Virus record (IMG/VR): IMGVR_UViG_3300020215_000154
Span: 1 to 20,765 of that record
Strand: one strand, 5' to 3'
Length of the DNA: 20,765 bases
Source of the DNA: a virus
The notes beneath the pieces are model-generated. The model saw only the letters and a list, made by a program, of their open reading frames with translations, made no database searches and had not been told where the DNA came from. Positions 6,231 through 13,554 of the stretch are shown here, piece by piece. Numbering within the stretch: position 1 is the stretch's first letter; each line of letters opens with the position of its first letter. A program made the translations under genes and the position numbers.

Positions 6231-6359
6231 TCACTCCAACAGGGCGGCGGTCGCGCCGGGGGTGAGGGCGGCGGCGAGCACGAAGGCCGCGCCGAGCGCC
6301 AGGAAGGCCGCCAGGAACCAGTCGGCGCAGGCGGCGTAGAACTCGTCCGAGTTGAGCAT
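6231..6359 (-). CDS. One-helix membrane miniprotein
   Basis: A 42-residue protein: MLNSDEFYAACADWFLAAFLALGAAFVLAAALTP and on to LLE. One long hydrophobic helix covers about residues 14-34, with an acidic N-terminus outside it. The ATG is at 6359, and the ribosome site is weak (GGGG). Its stop lies three bases before the subtilase start, so the two are probably coupled. Size and topology fit a small holin or an anchor for the protease; there is no family match I can name. Confidence 0.55.
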   Translation of the reverse strand: MLNSDEFYAACADWFLAAFLALGAAFVLAAALTPGATAALLE

Positions 6360-6380
6360 CACCCCGGGAAATGGCACCCG

Positions 6381-6398
6381 CTCGCCCGGACGGGCGAG
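6381..6398. repeat. Palindromic element copy 3 (intergenic)
   Basis: CTCGCCC and GGGCGAG flank the loop GGAC. It lies between the stop of the fibre gene (6418) and the miniprotein start (6359). The loop is the reverse complement of the one at 17634-17637, so these two copies are inverted relative to each other. Confidence 0.8.
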
Positions 6399-6417
6399 GC
6401 GGCAGGGCGTCGGCAGG

Positions 6418-7440
6418 TCAAAGTCTGATGTACCCGATGCAACTCCGCATGATGCGCGACCCGTCGAATCCCCCGATGGTCGCTTGGTTCCAGGTCGGTC
6501 CGGCCGACCGCGCCCCGCGGACCTTGACCGTCATGGAACCCGTCGCGGTCACGATGCGCCCCCAACTGGCGGTCACCCCGATTGAGGTGTTGGTGATGGG
6601 GATCATGCCGAGCAGGAACCGCGCCGACCCCGCCGACCCGCCCACGTCCGTGTTGCTGGAATCCGTGACCGTTGCCATGAGGTTGGCCACACCCCCCACG
6701 ACCGCGGAAACGCTCCCCGCCCCAACCAGATTGACCCAAACGTGGTACGTGCCCGCCGAAGGCAGGGTGATCGTCAGCCCGGTGATGTCCGTGAACGTGT
6801 CGTCGGCGGTGATCGTCGTGGCGCTGGCGATGATGGTTGTGGATGCGTCCCCTGCCGCCGCCGCCCCCTGCCCCGTCAGCAGCACGGCCGCCCGCTTGGT
6901 CCCGGTCCCCGACTCCTTCCAGATGATCTTCGCCGGCCCCGACGTGGCGCTGGCCAGCGTCGCCGTGACCCCGGCCGCCGGTGCCGCGTGGGTGTGCGAG
7001 CTGTCCGTGACGTTCAGGTCCACCGGCACCACGCCCAGGACGGCGGCGCGGGCCATGAGCGGACTCGGGTTGTGCAGGCTGCGCGTCGCCCCGCACGGCT
7101 CGACCAGCACCGCGAAGGCGTCGGTGGAGGCGGTCGGGGCGCTGCCCGGGAAGTAGGGGTTGCGCCGGGCCTCGTGGACGATCTCGTCGGAGGTCCAGTC
7201 GAACACCGGCTCGCCCAAGGCCACGACCGACCGGGCCGGCAGGGTCGCGCCGGTGGCGTTCTTGACCCACACGAGCGTCTGCGGGGACAGCAGGTCGATG
7301 GGCGCGCCGGCCGCCCCGGTCGGCCCGCGCAGGTTGCCCCGGGCGCGGCGCAGCACCTCCAGCGCCGCGTTGACCGTGCCGGCGCTCTTGAGGAAGGGGC
7401 TGACCGTGCCCGGCCCGACGCTTTCGAGTGGGTCGCTCAT
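6418..7440 (-). CDS. Tail fibre or receptor-tip protein with jelly-roll-like end
   Basis: A 340-residue protein. After MSDPLESVGPG and a short collagen-like GPTGAAGAP, residues about 48-150 (TLVWVKNATGATLPARSVVAL, GVVPVDLNVTDSSHTHA) look like an adhesin or decoration-type beta domain. The C-terminal 140 residues (TITLPSAGTYHVWVNLVGAG to MRSCIGYIRL) resemble the C1q or TNF-like beta-sandwich found at the tips of phage fibres. It probably binds the host surface. ATG at 7440 overlaps the previous stop (ATGA). It is the last clear virion gene before the lysis-like block. Confidence 0.75.
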   Translation of the reverse strand: MSDPLESVGPGTVSPFLKSAGTVNAALEVLRRARGNLRGPTGAAGAPIDLLSPQTLVWVKNATGATLPARSVVALGEPVFDWTSDEIVHEARRNPYFPGSAPTASTDAFAVLVEPCGATRSLHNPSPLMARAAVLGVVPVDLNVTDSSHTHAAPAAGVTATLASATSGPAKIIWKESGTGTKRAAVLLTGQGAAAAGDASTTIIASATTITADDTFTDITGLTITLPSAGTYHVWVNLVGAGSVSAVVGGVANLMATVTDSSNTDVGGSAGSARFLLGMIPITNTSIGVTASWGRIVTATGSMTVKVRGARSAGPTWNQATIGGFDGSRIMRSCIGYIRL

Positions 7441-8057
7441 GCGGGCACGTCGGCGACGACGACCATGCGGCAGGGGATGGTGAGCACCCGCCCCGAAGCG
7501 AGCGTGGCGATCATCGCGAACTTGTAGGTGGTCCCGGCCGTCCCGCCGGAGATGCGGCAGGACAGCCCCGCCTGCGCCGGGATGTCGTCGAACGCCGTCG
7601 CCAGCGCCGCGGGGGTGCCGAACGTCAGCCCCGAGCCGCCCGAGACGGTGCCCGAGGACACGGCGCTGACGACTGCCGCCCCGTCCCACACCTCGGGCGC
7701 GTCCGAGTAGTCGAACCCGAAGGTGCGGTCGTCGGAGGCGGTCTTGGTGAACGTGTGCGGGGTGATCTGACTCATCTGGTTGGTGTCCCACCGGGCGACC
7801 CGGTTCCAGGCCGGAAGTTCCCGCCGCGCCGTCCGCCCCCACTGGCCGCGGACCCGGGCGGCGACCCGCCCCCGGGCGTACCACCGCCCCGACCGCGCCC
7901 ACTGCGCCTGCCGCCGGGCGGCCGTCCGGGTCCAGCTCCACAGCGCCCGGCGGTAGGTGCCGCCGCGGGTGAACACCCTCGGGACCGAACCGCCGGTCCA
8001 CACGACGACCCGCCCCCGGCAGAGGGAGTGGACCGGACTCGCGCCCCAGTCGATCAT
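7437..8057 (-). CDS. Phage neck or fibre protein with Arg/Trp-rich N-terminus
   Basis: A 206-residue protein. Residues 95-206 (MSQITPHTFTKTASDDRTFGFDYSD to the end, with LSCRISGGTAGTTYKFAMIATLASGRV) match a common small phage structural family of beta-sandwich type. Residues 1-94 are unusual: about a quarter Arg, with many Trp (WARSGRWYARGRV). The start is one base after the previous stop (TGA-C-ATG), and if only the conserved part were made there would be a gap of about 280 bases, so the long form is likely. The basic head may bind nucleic acid, membrane or an acidic virion partner. An internal ATG at 7775 is possible. Confidence 0.65.
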   Translation of the reverse strand: MIDWGASPVHSLCRGRVVVWTGGSVPRVFTRGGTYRRALWSWTRTAARRQAQWARSGRWYARGRVAARVRGQWGRTARRELPAWNRVARWDTNQMSQITPHTFTKTASDDRTFGFDYSDAPEVWDGAAVVSAVSSGTVSGGSGLTFGTPAALATAFDDIPAQAGLSCRISGGTAGTTYKFAMIATLASGRVLTIPCRMVVVADVPA

Positions 8058-8058
8058 G

Positions 8059-8673
8059 TCACGTCGGCTGCGTCGGGATGGTGATCACGGTGTCGTCCGC
8101 GCCGGCGGCCGTGAACCGCAGGGTCACCACGTCGCCGTTGAGGTCGGCCGCCGCCAGGTTGATGACGTAAATGCCGTTGCCCACCTCGGAGACGGCGTTG
8201 GCGCAGGACGCGAACGCCCCGCCGTCCAGCTTCCGCGTCGCCGCCACCGTCAGCCCGGTCTTGCCGGACACGTGGTCGGCGCTGTCCCGCATGAAGAAGG
8301 TGAAGTTCGCCAGCGCCACGCCCTTGGTGATCTTCTGCGGCAGGTCGGCGGCGATCTGCGAGCGGGGCAGCACCGCCGACCCGTCCCACTCGATGTCACC
8401 GATCCCCGCCAGGGCGTCGCCCTCGGCGGGGTTGGCCCCGGCCCGGACGTACACGGAGACGCCGTACACCCCGGCCGCCACCGCCGGGAAGTTGCCGGCG
8501 TAGAACCGGCTGGCCGTCCCCTGTTCGGTCAGGGCGATGTCGTAGTTCGCCAGGTCCGCCGTCGCGTAGGTCACGAACGCCGTGCCGTTGTACACCTGCC
8601 CGACGCTGTTGCGGACCAGCGCGTACAGGTTCGCCCCGGCGGTCGTGTGCTGGAGCTGGATTTCGCTCGCCAC
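8059..8673 (-). CDS. Phage tail or fibre protein, two beta domains
   Basis: A 204-residue protein. Residues 1-100 (IQLQHTTAGANLYALVRNSVGQVYNGTAFVTY, FYAGNFPAVAAGVYGVSVYVRAG) and residues about 115-204 (ANFTFFMRDSADHVSGKTGLTVAATRKLDGGAF, EVGNGIYVINLAAADLNGDVV) each look like repeated beta-sandwich modules of phage tail or baseplate accessory proteins. The second resembles BppU-like N-terminal domains. GTG at 8673 follows GAGGTGACCC, the same start region as the next gene up. It is probably a tip or side-fibre attachment protein. Confidence 0.7.
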   Translation of the reverse strand: MASEIQLQHTTAGANLYALVRNSVGQVYNGTAFVTYATADLANYDIALTEQGTASRFYAGNFPAVAAGVYGVSVYVRAGANPAEGDALAGIGDIEWDGSAVLPRSQIAADLPQKITKGVALANFTFFMRDSADHVSGKTGLTVAATRKLDGGAFASCANAVSEVGNGIYVINLAAADLNGDVVTLRFTAAGADDTVITIPTQPT

Positions 8674-8681
8674 GGGTCACC

Positions 8682-8993
8682 TCAGCGGATCAGCTCGACC
8701 ATCACGTCCAGCGGCACCTTCGGCCCCAAACCGCCGGCCCCGTCCATGTCGATTGCCGTGGTCATCCAGGTTTTCAGGGCGTCCACGACGAGGTGACCGT
8801 ACCGGAGCCGCTGGCGGGTCACGTGGTCGAGTTCCCCCGGGCCGACTCCGTTCACGAAGTCGGCGTCGGCGGGGATGCCGATGAGGGCCGCCGCGTCCTT
8901 GTCCTCAAGGCACTGGTAGTAGGCGTCCTTCAGCGCCGTCAGCGCGGCGATCAGCCGGCTCGTGCTGTTGGTCTGCTGCGTGGAGAAGGCCAC
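8682..8993 (-). CDS. Small phage protein, unknown
   Basis: A 103-residue, mainly helical protein (TSRLIAALTALKDAYYQCLEDKDAAAL, DHVTRQRLRYGHLVVDALKTWMTTAID). There is no membrane segment or signal. GTG at 8993 follows the same GAGGTGACCC start region as the 8673 gene. Its position between the fibre and tail proteins suggests a chaperone or a minor virion part. I do not recognise it. Confidence 0.65.
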   Translation of the reverse strand: MAFSTQQTNSTSRLIAALTALKDAYYQCLEDKDAAALIGIPADADFVNGVGPGELDHVTRQRLRYGHLVVDALKTWMTTAIDMDGAGGLGPKVPLDVMVELIR

Positions 8994-8996
8994 GGG

Positions 8997-9161
8997 TCAC
9001 CTCTTCTTCTTCGGGGCCGGCTTCGGGGCGAGCTTCTTCGCCAGCCCCCTCACCAGCGCCAGGAGCTTCGGGCAGTCGGGGTTGAGCAGGTTGCCCGTCA
9101 CCCCCTGGAGCAACTGGAGGATCAGGGATCGCTCGTCGTCGGTCAGGGTCACGGTCGTCAT
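8997..9161 (-). CDS. Small protein with Lys/Pro-rich tail
   Basis: A 54-residue protein. A helical start (TLTDDERSLILQLLQGVTGNLL) is followed by a strongly basic end (LAKKLAPKPAPKKKR). The ATG overlaps the fibre stop by four bases (ATGA), and the stop lies three bases before the next gene. A similar Lys-rich ending occurs in the 91-residue protein at 17477. Function unknown; it may bind the acidic surface of another virion protein. Confidence 0.6.
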   Translation of the reverse strand: MTTVTLTDDERSLILQLLQGVTGNLLNPDCPKLLALVRGLAKKLAPKPAPKKKR

Positions 9162-10204
9162 GCGCACAGCCCCAGTCCGCCGGCCGCGGCCGACAGCTTC
9201 GCCTTGATGTCGTTGGCCAGCGCGATGACCGAAGCCAGGTCGGTGGCGTCGGCCGCCAGGGTCGGGCGGGCGATGGCCGCCGCCCCGAAGAACCCGATCA
9301 TGGCCGCCGTCCCGCTGGCCTCGATCCGGAAGCACTCGCGGGCGGCCGTGTCGTAGGCGTAATGGATGCCCCGGCACTTGCGGCTGGCGTGGGTGCTGTC
9401 CACCCACACCGGTTCGACCCAGAGCATCGGGACGTTGTTCGTGGTGCTCGACTTCCCGGTGAACAGCACGTCGGGCTTCATCCCCGCCGAGCCGGTGGTG
9501 GTGCCCATGTGGAACACGACCACCCGCTGCGTGAACCCGCTCGGGACCGCCGCGTTCGCGCCGAACAGGATGTTGTCGTTGCCGCTGACCACGGCCTCGT
9601 TGCCGAAGGCCATGTTGTTGACCGACCCCGAGCTGAACGAGATCGACGCCCCGACCGCGGTGTTGCCCCACCCCGACGAGCCGCCGTTACCCACCAGACC
9701 CGACCCGCAGTTGTAACCGACGAGGGTGTTGCTGTCGCCCTTGGCCGTGGAACCGCAGTTGTACCCGACGTAGGTGCATTGCCACGCCCCCTGGTGGGCC
9801 GCGCCGGCGTTGCCGCCGACGAACGTGTTGAGCGTGCCGCTGGTGATGGCCGCGCCGGCGTTGGCCCCGAGGCAGGTATTGTTCCCCCCCGTGGCCGCGT
9901 CGCGCCCGGACCCGGTGCCGAAGCACTCGTTGCCCGACACGTTGCCGAACGGGTGGCTGAACCGCCCGCTACTCAGTACCCGCCCCCGCACGGTCCCCGC
10001 CGACGTGCGCCACTCCGTCAGGTTGGCCGACTGCGAGCCGTGCGCCACGAACCCGGCGGTCACGTCGGTCGCAGCCTGCGCCGTGGCCGTCAGGTGCGTG
10101 CCGGAAGTCGCGTAGGTGAGGGCCGCGGCCCCGGCGAAACTCCCGGAAGAGTTCCACTGGATTTGGCCGCTGGACCCGCCGGGACTCGCGGTCGGCTTGA
10201 GCAC
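9158..10204 (-). CDS. Tail fibre with YadA-head-like repeats
   Basis: A 348-residue fibre. The middle (about residues 90-230) holds repeated units such as NTCLGANAG, NTFVGGNAG, CTYVGYNCG, NTLVGYNCG, NTAVGAS and NILFGANA. This pattern is the left-handed beta-roll of trimeric YadA-type heads, so the protein probably forms a trimer. Unusually, several units carry Cys. The C-terminal part ends with a helical segment (DLASVIALANDIKAKLSAAAG). GTG at 10204 is one base after the previous stop. It should be a host-binding or shaft protein. Confidence 0.78.
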   Translation of the reverse strand: MLKPTASPGGSSGQIQWNSSGSFAGAAALTYATSGTHLTATAQAATDVTAGFVAHGSQSANLTEWRTSAGTVRGRVLSSGRFSHPFGNVSGNECFGTGSGRDAATGGNNTCLGANAGAAITSGTLNTFVGGNAGAAHQGAWQCTYVGYNCGSTAKGDSNTLVGYNCGSGLVGNGGSSGWGNTAVGASISFSSGSVNNMAFGNEAVVSGNDNILFGANAAVPSGFTQRVVVFHMGTTTGSAGMKPDVLFTGKSSTTNNVPMLWVEPVWVDSTHASRKCRGIHYAYDTAARECFRIEASGTAAMIGFFGAAAIARPTLAADATDLASVIALANDIKAKLSAAAGGLGLCA

Positions 10205-10205
10205 G

Positions 10206-11108
10206 TCAGGTTCCGATTTCGATGAGGGAAAAGTCCCCGTCGTCGCACACCTTCTCCACGTACACCGCCGCCGGTACTTGCATCACGAGGTCGCCCACTT
10301 CCTTGGCCCGGTAGCTCACCCACAGGTGGTCCCACGCCCGCTTGAGCGGGACGGTGAACGGGCCGATCTTGAGGTTCGTCTGGTGCTCGGCCGCCGCGAA
10401 CTTGTGGGTCAGGTTCCACCGCCCCTGCCCCCACCGCCCGACCGCCCCGAGGTACTTCACCTCGCCGGGCGGGTAGTGGTAGAACGTCTCGGCGTTCACC
10501 TTGCCCACGAGGTTGTGCAGGGTGCGCTTGTACCGGAAGGTCACGGACGGCCGAACCACCTCCCGCGTCCACTCCTCCCGCGGGACGTGTACCTCGCACC
10601 CCTCCACCCGGTCGCTCGACAGGCCGATGGCACGGCCGGTGTCCAGGGTGAACCCGAGCGCCTGACACGTCGGCTCGTCGTACTGGGTGACCGTGCCGGC
10701 GGCGTCCAGCACCGCCCCGTAGTAGGTGCCCTTCGACTGCGTGATGTGGACGGCCTCGCCGGTCAGGTCGAACGTGTAGCCGGCGGTCAGGTCTTCGTCC
10801 TGCGAGGCCGGGCCGGACGGCTGCTGCTGGGAGCCGCCGCCGCCGGGCGTGGCCGTGTCCGGCAGGGCGTGCTGCGGGTCGATATTCCGGTAGCCGACCG
10901 AGATGAAGTAGGTGCCGCCGCCCTGGTTCGACGCCTTCGCGGTGGCCCTCACCAGCGAATCGAAGATGAGCGGGTTGGCGAGCAGGACGAGGTTGACCGC
11001 CACCACCTCGTCCAGCACGTCGGTGGCGACCCACTCCCGGGTGAGGCTGATGACCTTGCCCCCGAGGTCGAAGTCCCGGCTCTGGTGTCGCTCCCAGATG
11101 TACGGCAT
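10206..11108 (-). CDS. Phage tail or baseplate-associated protein
   Basis: A 300-residue protein. It starts MPYIWERHQSRDFDLGGKVISLTREW, has a Gly/Gln-rich linker at about 85-105 and continues with VTFRYKRTLHNLVGKVNAETFYHYPPGEVKYLGAVG and AWDHLWVSYRAKE. The pattern is familiar from phage structural clusters, but I cannot name the family. It may form the tail end or hub after the tape measure. The ATG at 11108 lies 31 bases from the divergent lipoprotein start, and the ribosome site is weak. Confidence 0.7.
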   Translation of the reverse strand: MPYIWERHQSRDFDLGGKVISLTREWVATDVLDEVVAVNLVLLANPLIFDSLVRATAKASNQGGGTYFISVGYRNIDPQHALPDTATPGGGGSQQQPSGPASQDEDLTAGYTFDLTGEAVHITQSKGTYYGAVLDAAGTVTQYDEPTCQALGFTLDTGRAIGLSSDRVEGCEVHVPREEWTREVVRPSVTFRYKRTLHNLVGKVNAETFYHYPPGEVKYLGAVGRWGQGRWNLTHKFAAAEHQTNLKIGPFTVPLKRAWDHLWVSYRAKEVGDLVMQVPAAVYVEKVCDDGDFSLIEIGT

Positions 11109-11139
11109 AATGAATACCCGTCACCCCCCGGAGGCCGCC

Positions 11140-11406
11140 ATGCCCGAACCGTTCGACTTCGAGGAACCCACCACCCGCCGCCTCGCCCGAATGGGCGAGG
11201 CGAACTGCCCCGGCCCGTCGTGGCTGTCCCGGTTTTCCGCCACGTTCGTCGCCGTGTTCCTCGGCTCCCTGCTGTCCGGTTGCGTTCTCTGGAACAGCAC
11301 GGTCAAGCCGGACATCAACCGCACCGCAGAGGGGGTGCGGCGCGACATCCCCAAGGCCCACGAAATCCGCCCGCGGACGGTTGACGAAATCCTCCGGGGG
11401 CGGTGA
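11140..11406 (+). CDS. Reversed small lipoprotein gene in the tail block
   Basis: An 88-residue protein on the plus strand, against its neighbours. A short polar start (MPEPFDFEEPTTRR) is followed by a palindromic-repeat segment (LARMGEA), a hydrophobic helix (SATFVAVFLGSLLSGC) ending in the lipobox LSGC, and a charged mature part. The ATG at 11140 has GGAGG upstream. The stop is one base from the converging tape-measure stop (TGA-G-TCA). A lipoprotein inserted backwards among tail genes fits a moron gene: candidates are superinfection exclusion or a spanin-like envelope role. The N-terminus is long for a lipoprotein signal. The minus-strand frame here was rejected. Confidence 0.72.
   Translation: MPEPFDFEEPTTRRLARMGEANCPGPSWLSRFSATFVAVFLGSLLSGCVLWNSTVKPDINRTAEGVRRDIPKAHEIRPRTVDEILRGR
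11179..11202. repeat. Palindromic element copy 4 (inside the lipoprotein gene)
   Basis: These 24 bases are identical to copies 1 and 6, with the loop GAAT. It is read on the plus strand as Arg-Leu-Ala-Arg-Met-Gly-Glu-Ala, just before the hydrophobic signal. Confidence 0.9.
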
Positions 11407-11407
11407 G

Positions 11408-12532
11408 TCACGGTCCCATCATGTACATGTCCTTCATGGACTGGACGCCCTTGGCCGTCTCGGTGGTCGCCCCGGCGATGGTCCCGAGCAACCCGAGCTG
11501 CTTGTCCATCACCTTGTCCCCCAACCCGAACCGCAGGTCCGCCGCCCGGGTGCTCGTCGCACCGGCCGCCCCCCGCATGGCGTTCTTCAGCTCGTTGAAC
11601 CGGCCCACGTCTTCCAGGATCGGCCCCAGCGCCCCCATCTGCGCCGCGAAGATGCCCATGAGTCCGCTGCCCCCCGGCGGCCGTAGGGCGGCGTCGGCGG
11701 CGATGGCTTGGTGCCGGAGCACCTCCAGGTCGGTCCCCAGCGTCGCCAACCTGCCGTCCTTGCTCAGCTCGTACACCGCCCGCTCGAACTGCCCCATCCC
11801 CTGAACCGCCGGGTCCAGGGCGTCGTTGATCTGGTCGGCAACGCGGGTCAGGGGCGACTTGAAGGTGTCCATCGCCTCCGGCGACAAGAGGTGCCTGATC
11901 CGCTCGGCCACCTCCGCTTCGTGCTCGGCCATCTTCCCGAGGGCTGTCTTCGCCGCCTCGAACCGCCCGGCCGCCCGCGCCCGCCGCTCGTCACCCTCGG
12001 GCGTCACCTTCTCGATGAACCTCGTGAACCCGCCCCGGCCGTACCGGTTCGACTCGGCGAACTCGGCGGTGGCCAGGTGGCTCATCGCCGTGATCTTTTC
12101 CCTCATCTGGTTCGCCACGTTCTGTAGCAGCTCGGCGGCCTTGCGCGGGTCGGCGATCCCGGCGGCCTCGCCCATCGCCCCGGACGCGAGCTTGGCGGCG
12201 GCCTCGCCCATGCGGGTGTAGCCGTCCGCCGCCCGCTGCGACGCGGCGGCCAACTCCTTCGTCTTGAACACGGCTTCGGCGAGGTGGTCCTTCGCCTTGT
12301 CCATCGCCGGCCCCAGCACCTTCTGCGCGAAGGCCATGCCCATGCCGGCCGCCCCGCCGAAGAGGAGGCTCCCGGAGAGTCCCTGCCCCATGCCCTGCAT
12401 CCACTTCCCGAACCCGGTGAGCTTCTGCTTCAACCGGTCGGCGGCCGGGCTGATCTTGTCCTCGGCGCGGAACTCGTACACCGCCCCGCCGGCGCGGATG
12501 TCGCCCGCGCCCGCGCCGCCGCCGGCACCCAT
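11408..12532 (-). CDS. Short tail tape measure protein
   Basis: A 374-residue protein (380 if the GTG at 12550 is used). The start region is glycine-rich, followed by YEFRAEDKISPAADRLKQKL, the usual opening of tape-measure proteins. Then come a hydrophobic Gly/Ala patch (SGSLLFGGAAGMGMAFAQKV) and long helices. The ATG at 12532 has AAAGGCGGG upstream; the GTG overlaps the previous stop. It follows the frameshifted chaperone pair, as in most siphoviruses. At about 0.15 nm per residue the tail would be near 55-60 nm, short for a siphovirus. Membrane-active segments could help DNA entry. Alternatives are a minor tail protein, but context supports tape measure. Confidence 0.8.
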   Translation of the reverse strand: MGAGGGAGAGDIRAGGAVYEFRAEDKISPAADRLKQKLTGFGKWMQGMGQGLSGSLLFGGAAGMGMAFAQKVLGPAMDKAKDHLAEAVFKTKELAAASQRAADGYTRMGEAAAKLASGAMGEAAGIADPRKAAELLQNVANQMREKITAMSHLATAEFAESNRYGRGGFTRFIEKVTPEGDERRARAAGRFEAAKTALGKMAEHEAEVAERIRHLLSPEAMDTFKSPLTRVADQINDALDPAVQGMGQFERAVYELSKDGRLATLGTDLEVLRHQAIAADAALRPPGGSGLMGIFAAQMGALGPILEDVGRFNELKNAMRGAAGATSTRAADLRFGLGDKVMDKQLGLLGTIAGATTETAKGVQSMKDMYMMGP

Positions 12533-12539
12533 CCCGCCT

Positions 12540-12890
12540 TTAAGTGACACCCGAGTCCCCCGCGACCGCGGCCAGCCGCCGCCCGGCGATCATGGCCTTG
12601 TACTTGGTCATCGCCTCCGACTCCGGCCGGGCCGCGAACGGGTTGAGCTGCCCCGCCGCCGCCCGCTTGAGCACATCGCCCGGCGACACCGACCCGGCGA
12701 CGATCCCGCCCGTCAGGGCCGCCACCAGCTCGCCCGCCGCCTCCATCCGCCCGGCCGCCATCCACGCCAGTTGCCGGGCACTGAACGGCCGCGGGTCTAC
12801 GCCGAGCGCCCCGGCGGTCCGCCAGACGGATTCGACAAACCCCCGTCCGGACCCGCCACCCTTGCCCTCAGCGGCGGGCGCAGGGAAAAA
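12540..12890 (-). CDS. Tail assembly chaperone frameshift extension (T part of G-T)
   Basis: This is the -1 frame continuation of the chaperone gene. After a slip it adds about 115 residues (FPAPAAEGKGG, then TAGALGVDPRPFSARQLAWMAAGRMEAAG, to DSGVT), for a product of about 201 residues. No ATG or GTG occurs in this frame before the conserved part; the first ATG (12761) would cut it. That makes separate translation unlikely and frameshifting likely. The fusion should bind both tail tube and tape measure during assembly. The overlap with the zero-frame end spans 12797-12890. Confidence 0.7.
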   Translation of the reverse strand, partial: FFPAPAAEGKGGGSGRGFVESVWRTAGALGVDPRPFSARQLAWMAAGRMEAAGELVAALTGGIVAGSVSPGDVLKRAAAGQLNPFAARPESEAMTKYKAMIAGRRLAAVAGDSGVT

Positions 12891-13144
12891 TCCGCGATGG
12901 CGTCCTCCAGCGCCTGCGCCGCCGCGTCCAGCACTTCCACCCCCGCCCCCTCGAACTCGGCGGCCGGGGCGAGCACCTTCACGCACCGCACGAGCGCGAA
13001 CACGTCCCCGTACACCACCCGGGCCAGTGCGTTGTAATCCTCACACGCCAGGTCCAGCCCGGCCGCCTTGAGCGCCCCGACCGCCTGCCCGAAGGTGATC
13101 GTCAGCTCGTGCGTCCGGCCCGCCGCGTCAACGAAACTCGCCAT
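12797..13144 (-). CDS. Tail assembly chaperone (G part)
   Basis: A 115-residue zero-frame protein: MASFVDAAGRTHELTITFGQAVGALKAAGLDL and on, mainly helical and acidic. It begins like a classic chaperone of the phage lambda gpG type. After residue 86 the frame crosses T5C3 and then runs on as a low-quality Arg/Pro/Gly tail to its stop. ATG at 13144 overlaps the previous stop by one base (TGATG); a GTG one codon earlier is possible. It sits between tube and tape-measure genes, where the G/GT pair normally lies. Confidence 0.72.
   Translation of the reverse strand: MASFVDAAGRTHELTITFGQAVGALKAAGLDLACEDYNALARVVYGDVFALVRCVKVLAPAAEFEGAGVEVLDAAAQALEDAIADFSLRPPLRARVAGPDGGLSNPSGGPPGRSA
12883..12893 (-). 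other. Probable -1 ribosomal frameshift site
   Basis: The minus strand reads GGATTTTTCCC. Zero-frame codons are GAT-TTT-TCC; after a -1 slip they become TTT then TTC-CCT. It is not a perfect X-XXY-YYZ heptamer, since the second tRNA would have a mismatch, but a T5 run is rare in DNA this GC-rich. Position within the chaperone pair matches the family pattern. Confidence 0.6.
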
Positions 13145-13554
13145 CACCTCACCATCTGCCGAAGGATGTCGGAGAACCGCGCCGCCTCGGCCCGCCCCGC
13201 CGGACCCATGAACGGGTGCCCGCGGTAGCGCACCCGCCGCGACCTGCCGCCCCGCGTCCGGGTCGCCTCGCCGCCGAACTCCAGGAGCTTGGGCGCCTCA
13301 CCCTTCCTGAAGGGCACCGGCCCCACGACGACGGACCGCGCGGCCGGCTCGTAGGCGAAAAAGATCAGCCGCCGCAGGCTCCCCTCGTGGGAGTGCGGCG
13401 GCTGGCCGGGCGGGGCCGTCCCCTTGCGCTTGCGGATCGAAGTCTGCGCCCGCCGCCGGACGAACGCCCCCAGCCGGGAGAGCGACCGGCGGGTGATGGC
13501 GTCCACCTGCCGCTTGACCGCCTCCGTGTCGAAGAACAGACTCTTGAGCGTCAC
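13144..13554 (-). CDS. HK97-gp10-like neck or tail completion protein
   Basis: A 136-residue protein. It starts MTLKSLFFDTEAVKRQVDAITRRSLSRLGAFVRRRAQTSIRKR, followed by GTAPPGQPPHSHEGSLRRLIFFAYEP, the typical pattern of HK97 gp10-type head-tail connection proteins, and ends RYRGHPFMGPAGRAEAARF. GTG at 13554 overlaps the tube stop by four bases (GTGA). The protein is very basic, fitting contact with DNA or acidic partners. It links head to tail or completes the tail. Confidence 0.75.
   Translation of the reverse strand: MTLKSLFFDTEAVKRQVDAITRRSLSRLGAFVRRRAQTSIRKRKGTAPPGQPPHSHEGSLRRLIFFAYEPAARSVVVGPVPFRKGEAPKLLEFGGEATRTRGGRSRRVRYRGHPFMGPAGRAEAARFSDILRQMVR

Noticed and set aside
5214-6428. 404-residue plus-strand frame opposite the subtilase
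   Set aside because: It is antisense to a protein with an intact catalytic triad, and it has a shadow-type composition.
10090-11361. Long plus- and minus-strand shadow frames over the baseplate-like gene
   Set aside because: Low-complexity Gly/Arg/His composition and no ribosome sites; the 10206-11108 frame has phage-type motifs.
11121-11411. 96-residue minus-strand frame with a GTGA overlap to the tape-measure stop
   Set aside because: The overlap is tempting, but the protein is Arg/Ser-rich without motifs, while the plus strand has a ribosome site, signal helix and lipobox.
12540-12986. Independent gene starting at 12986 in the -1 frame
   Set aside because: Residues 1-30 are Gly/Arg-only shadow of the chaperone gene. 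Frameshift entry at 12890 explains the frame better.
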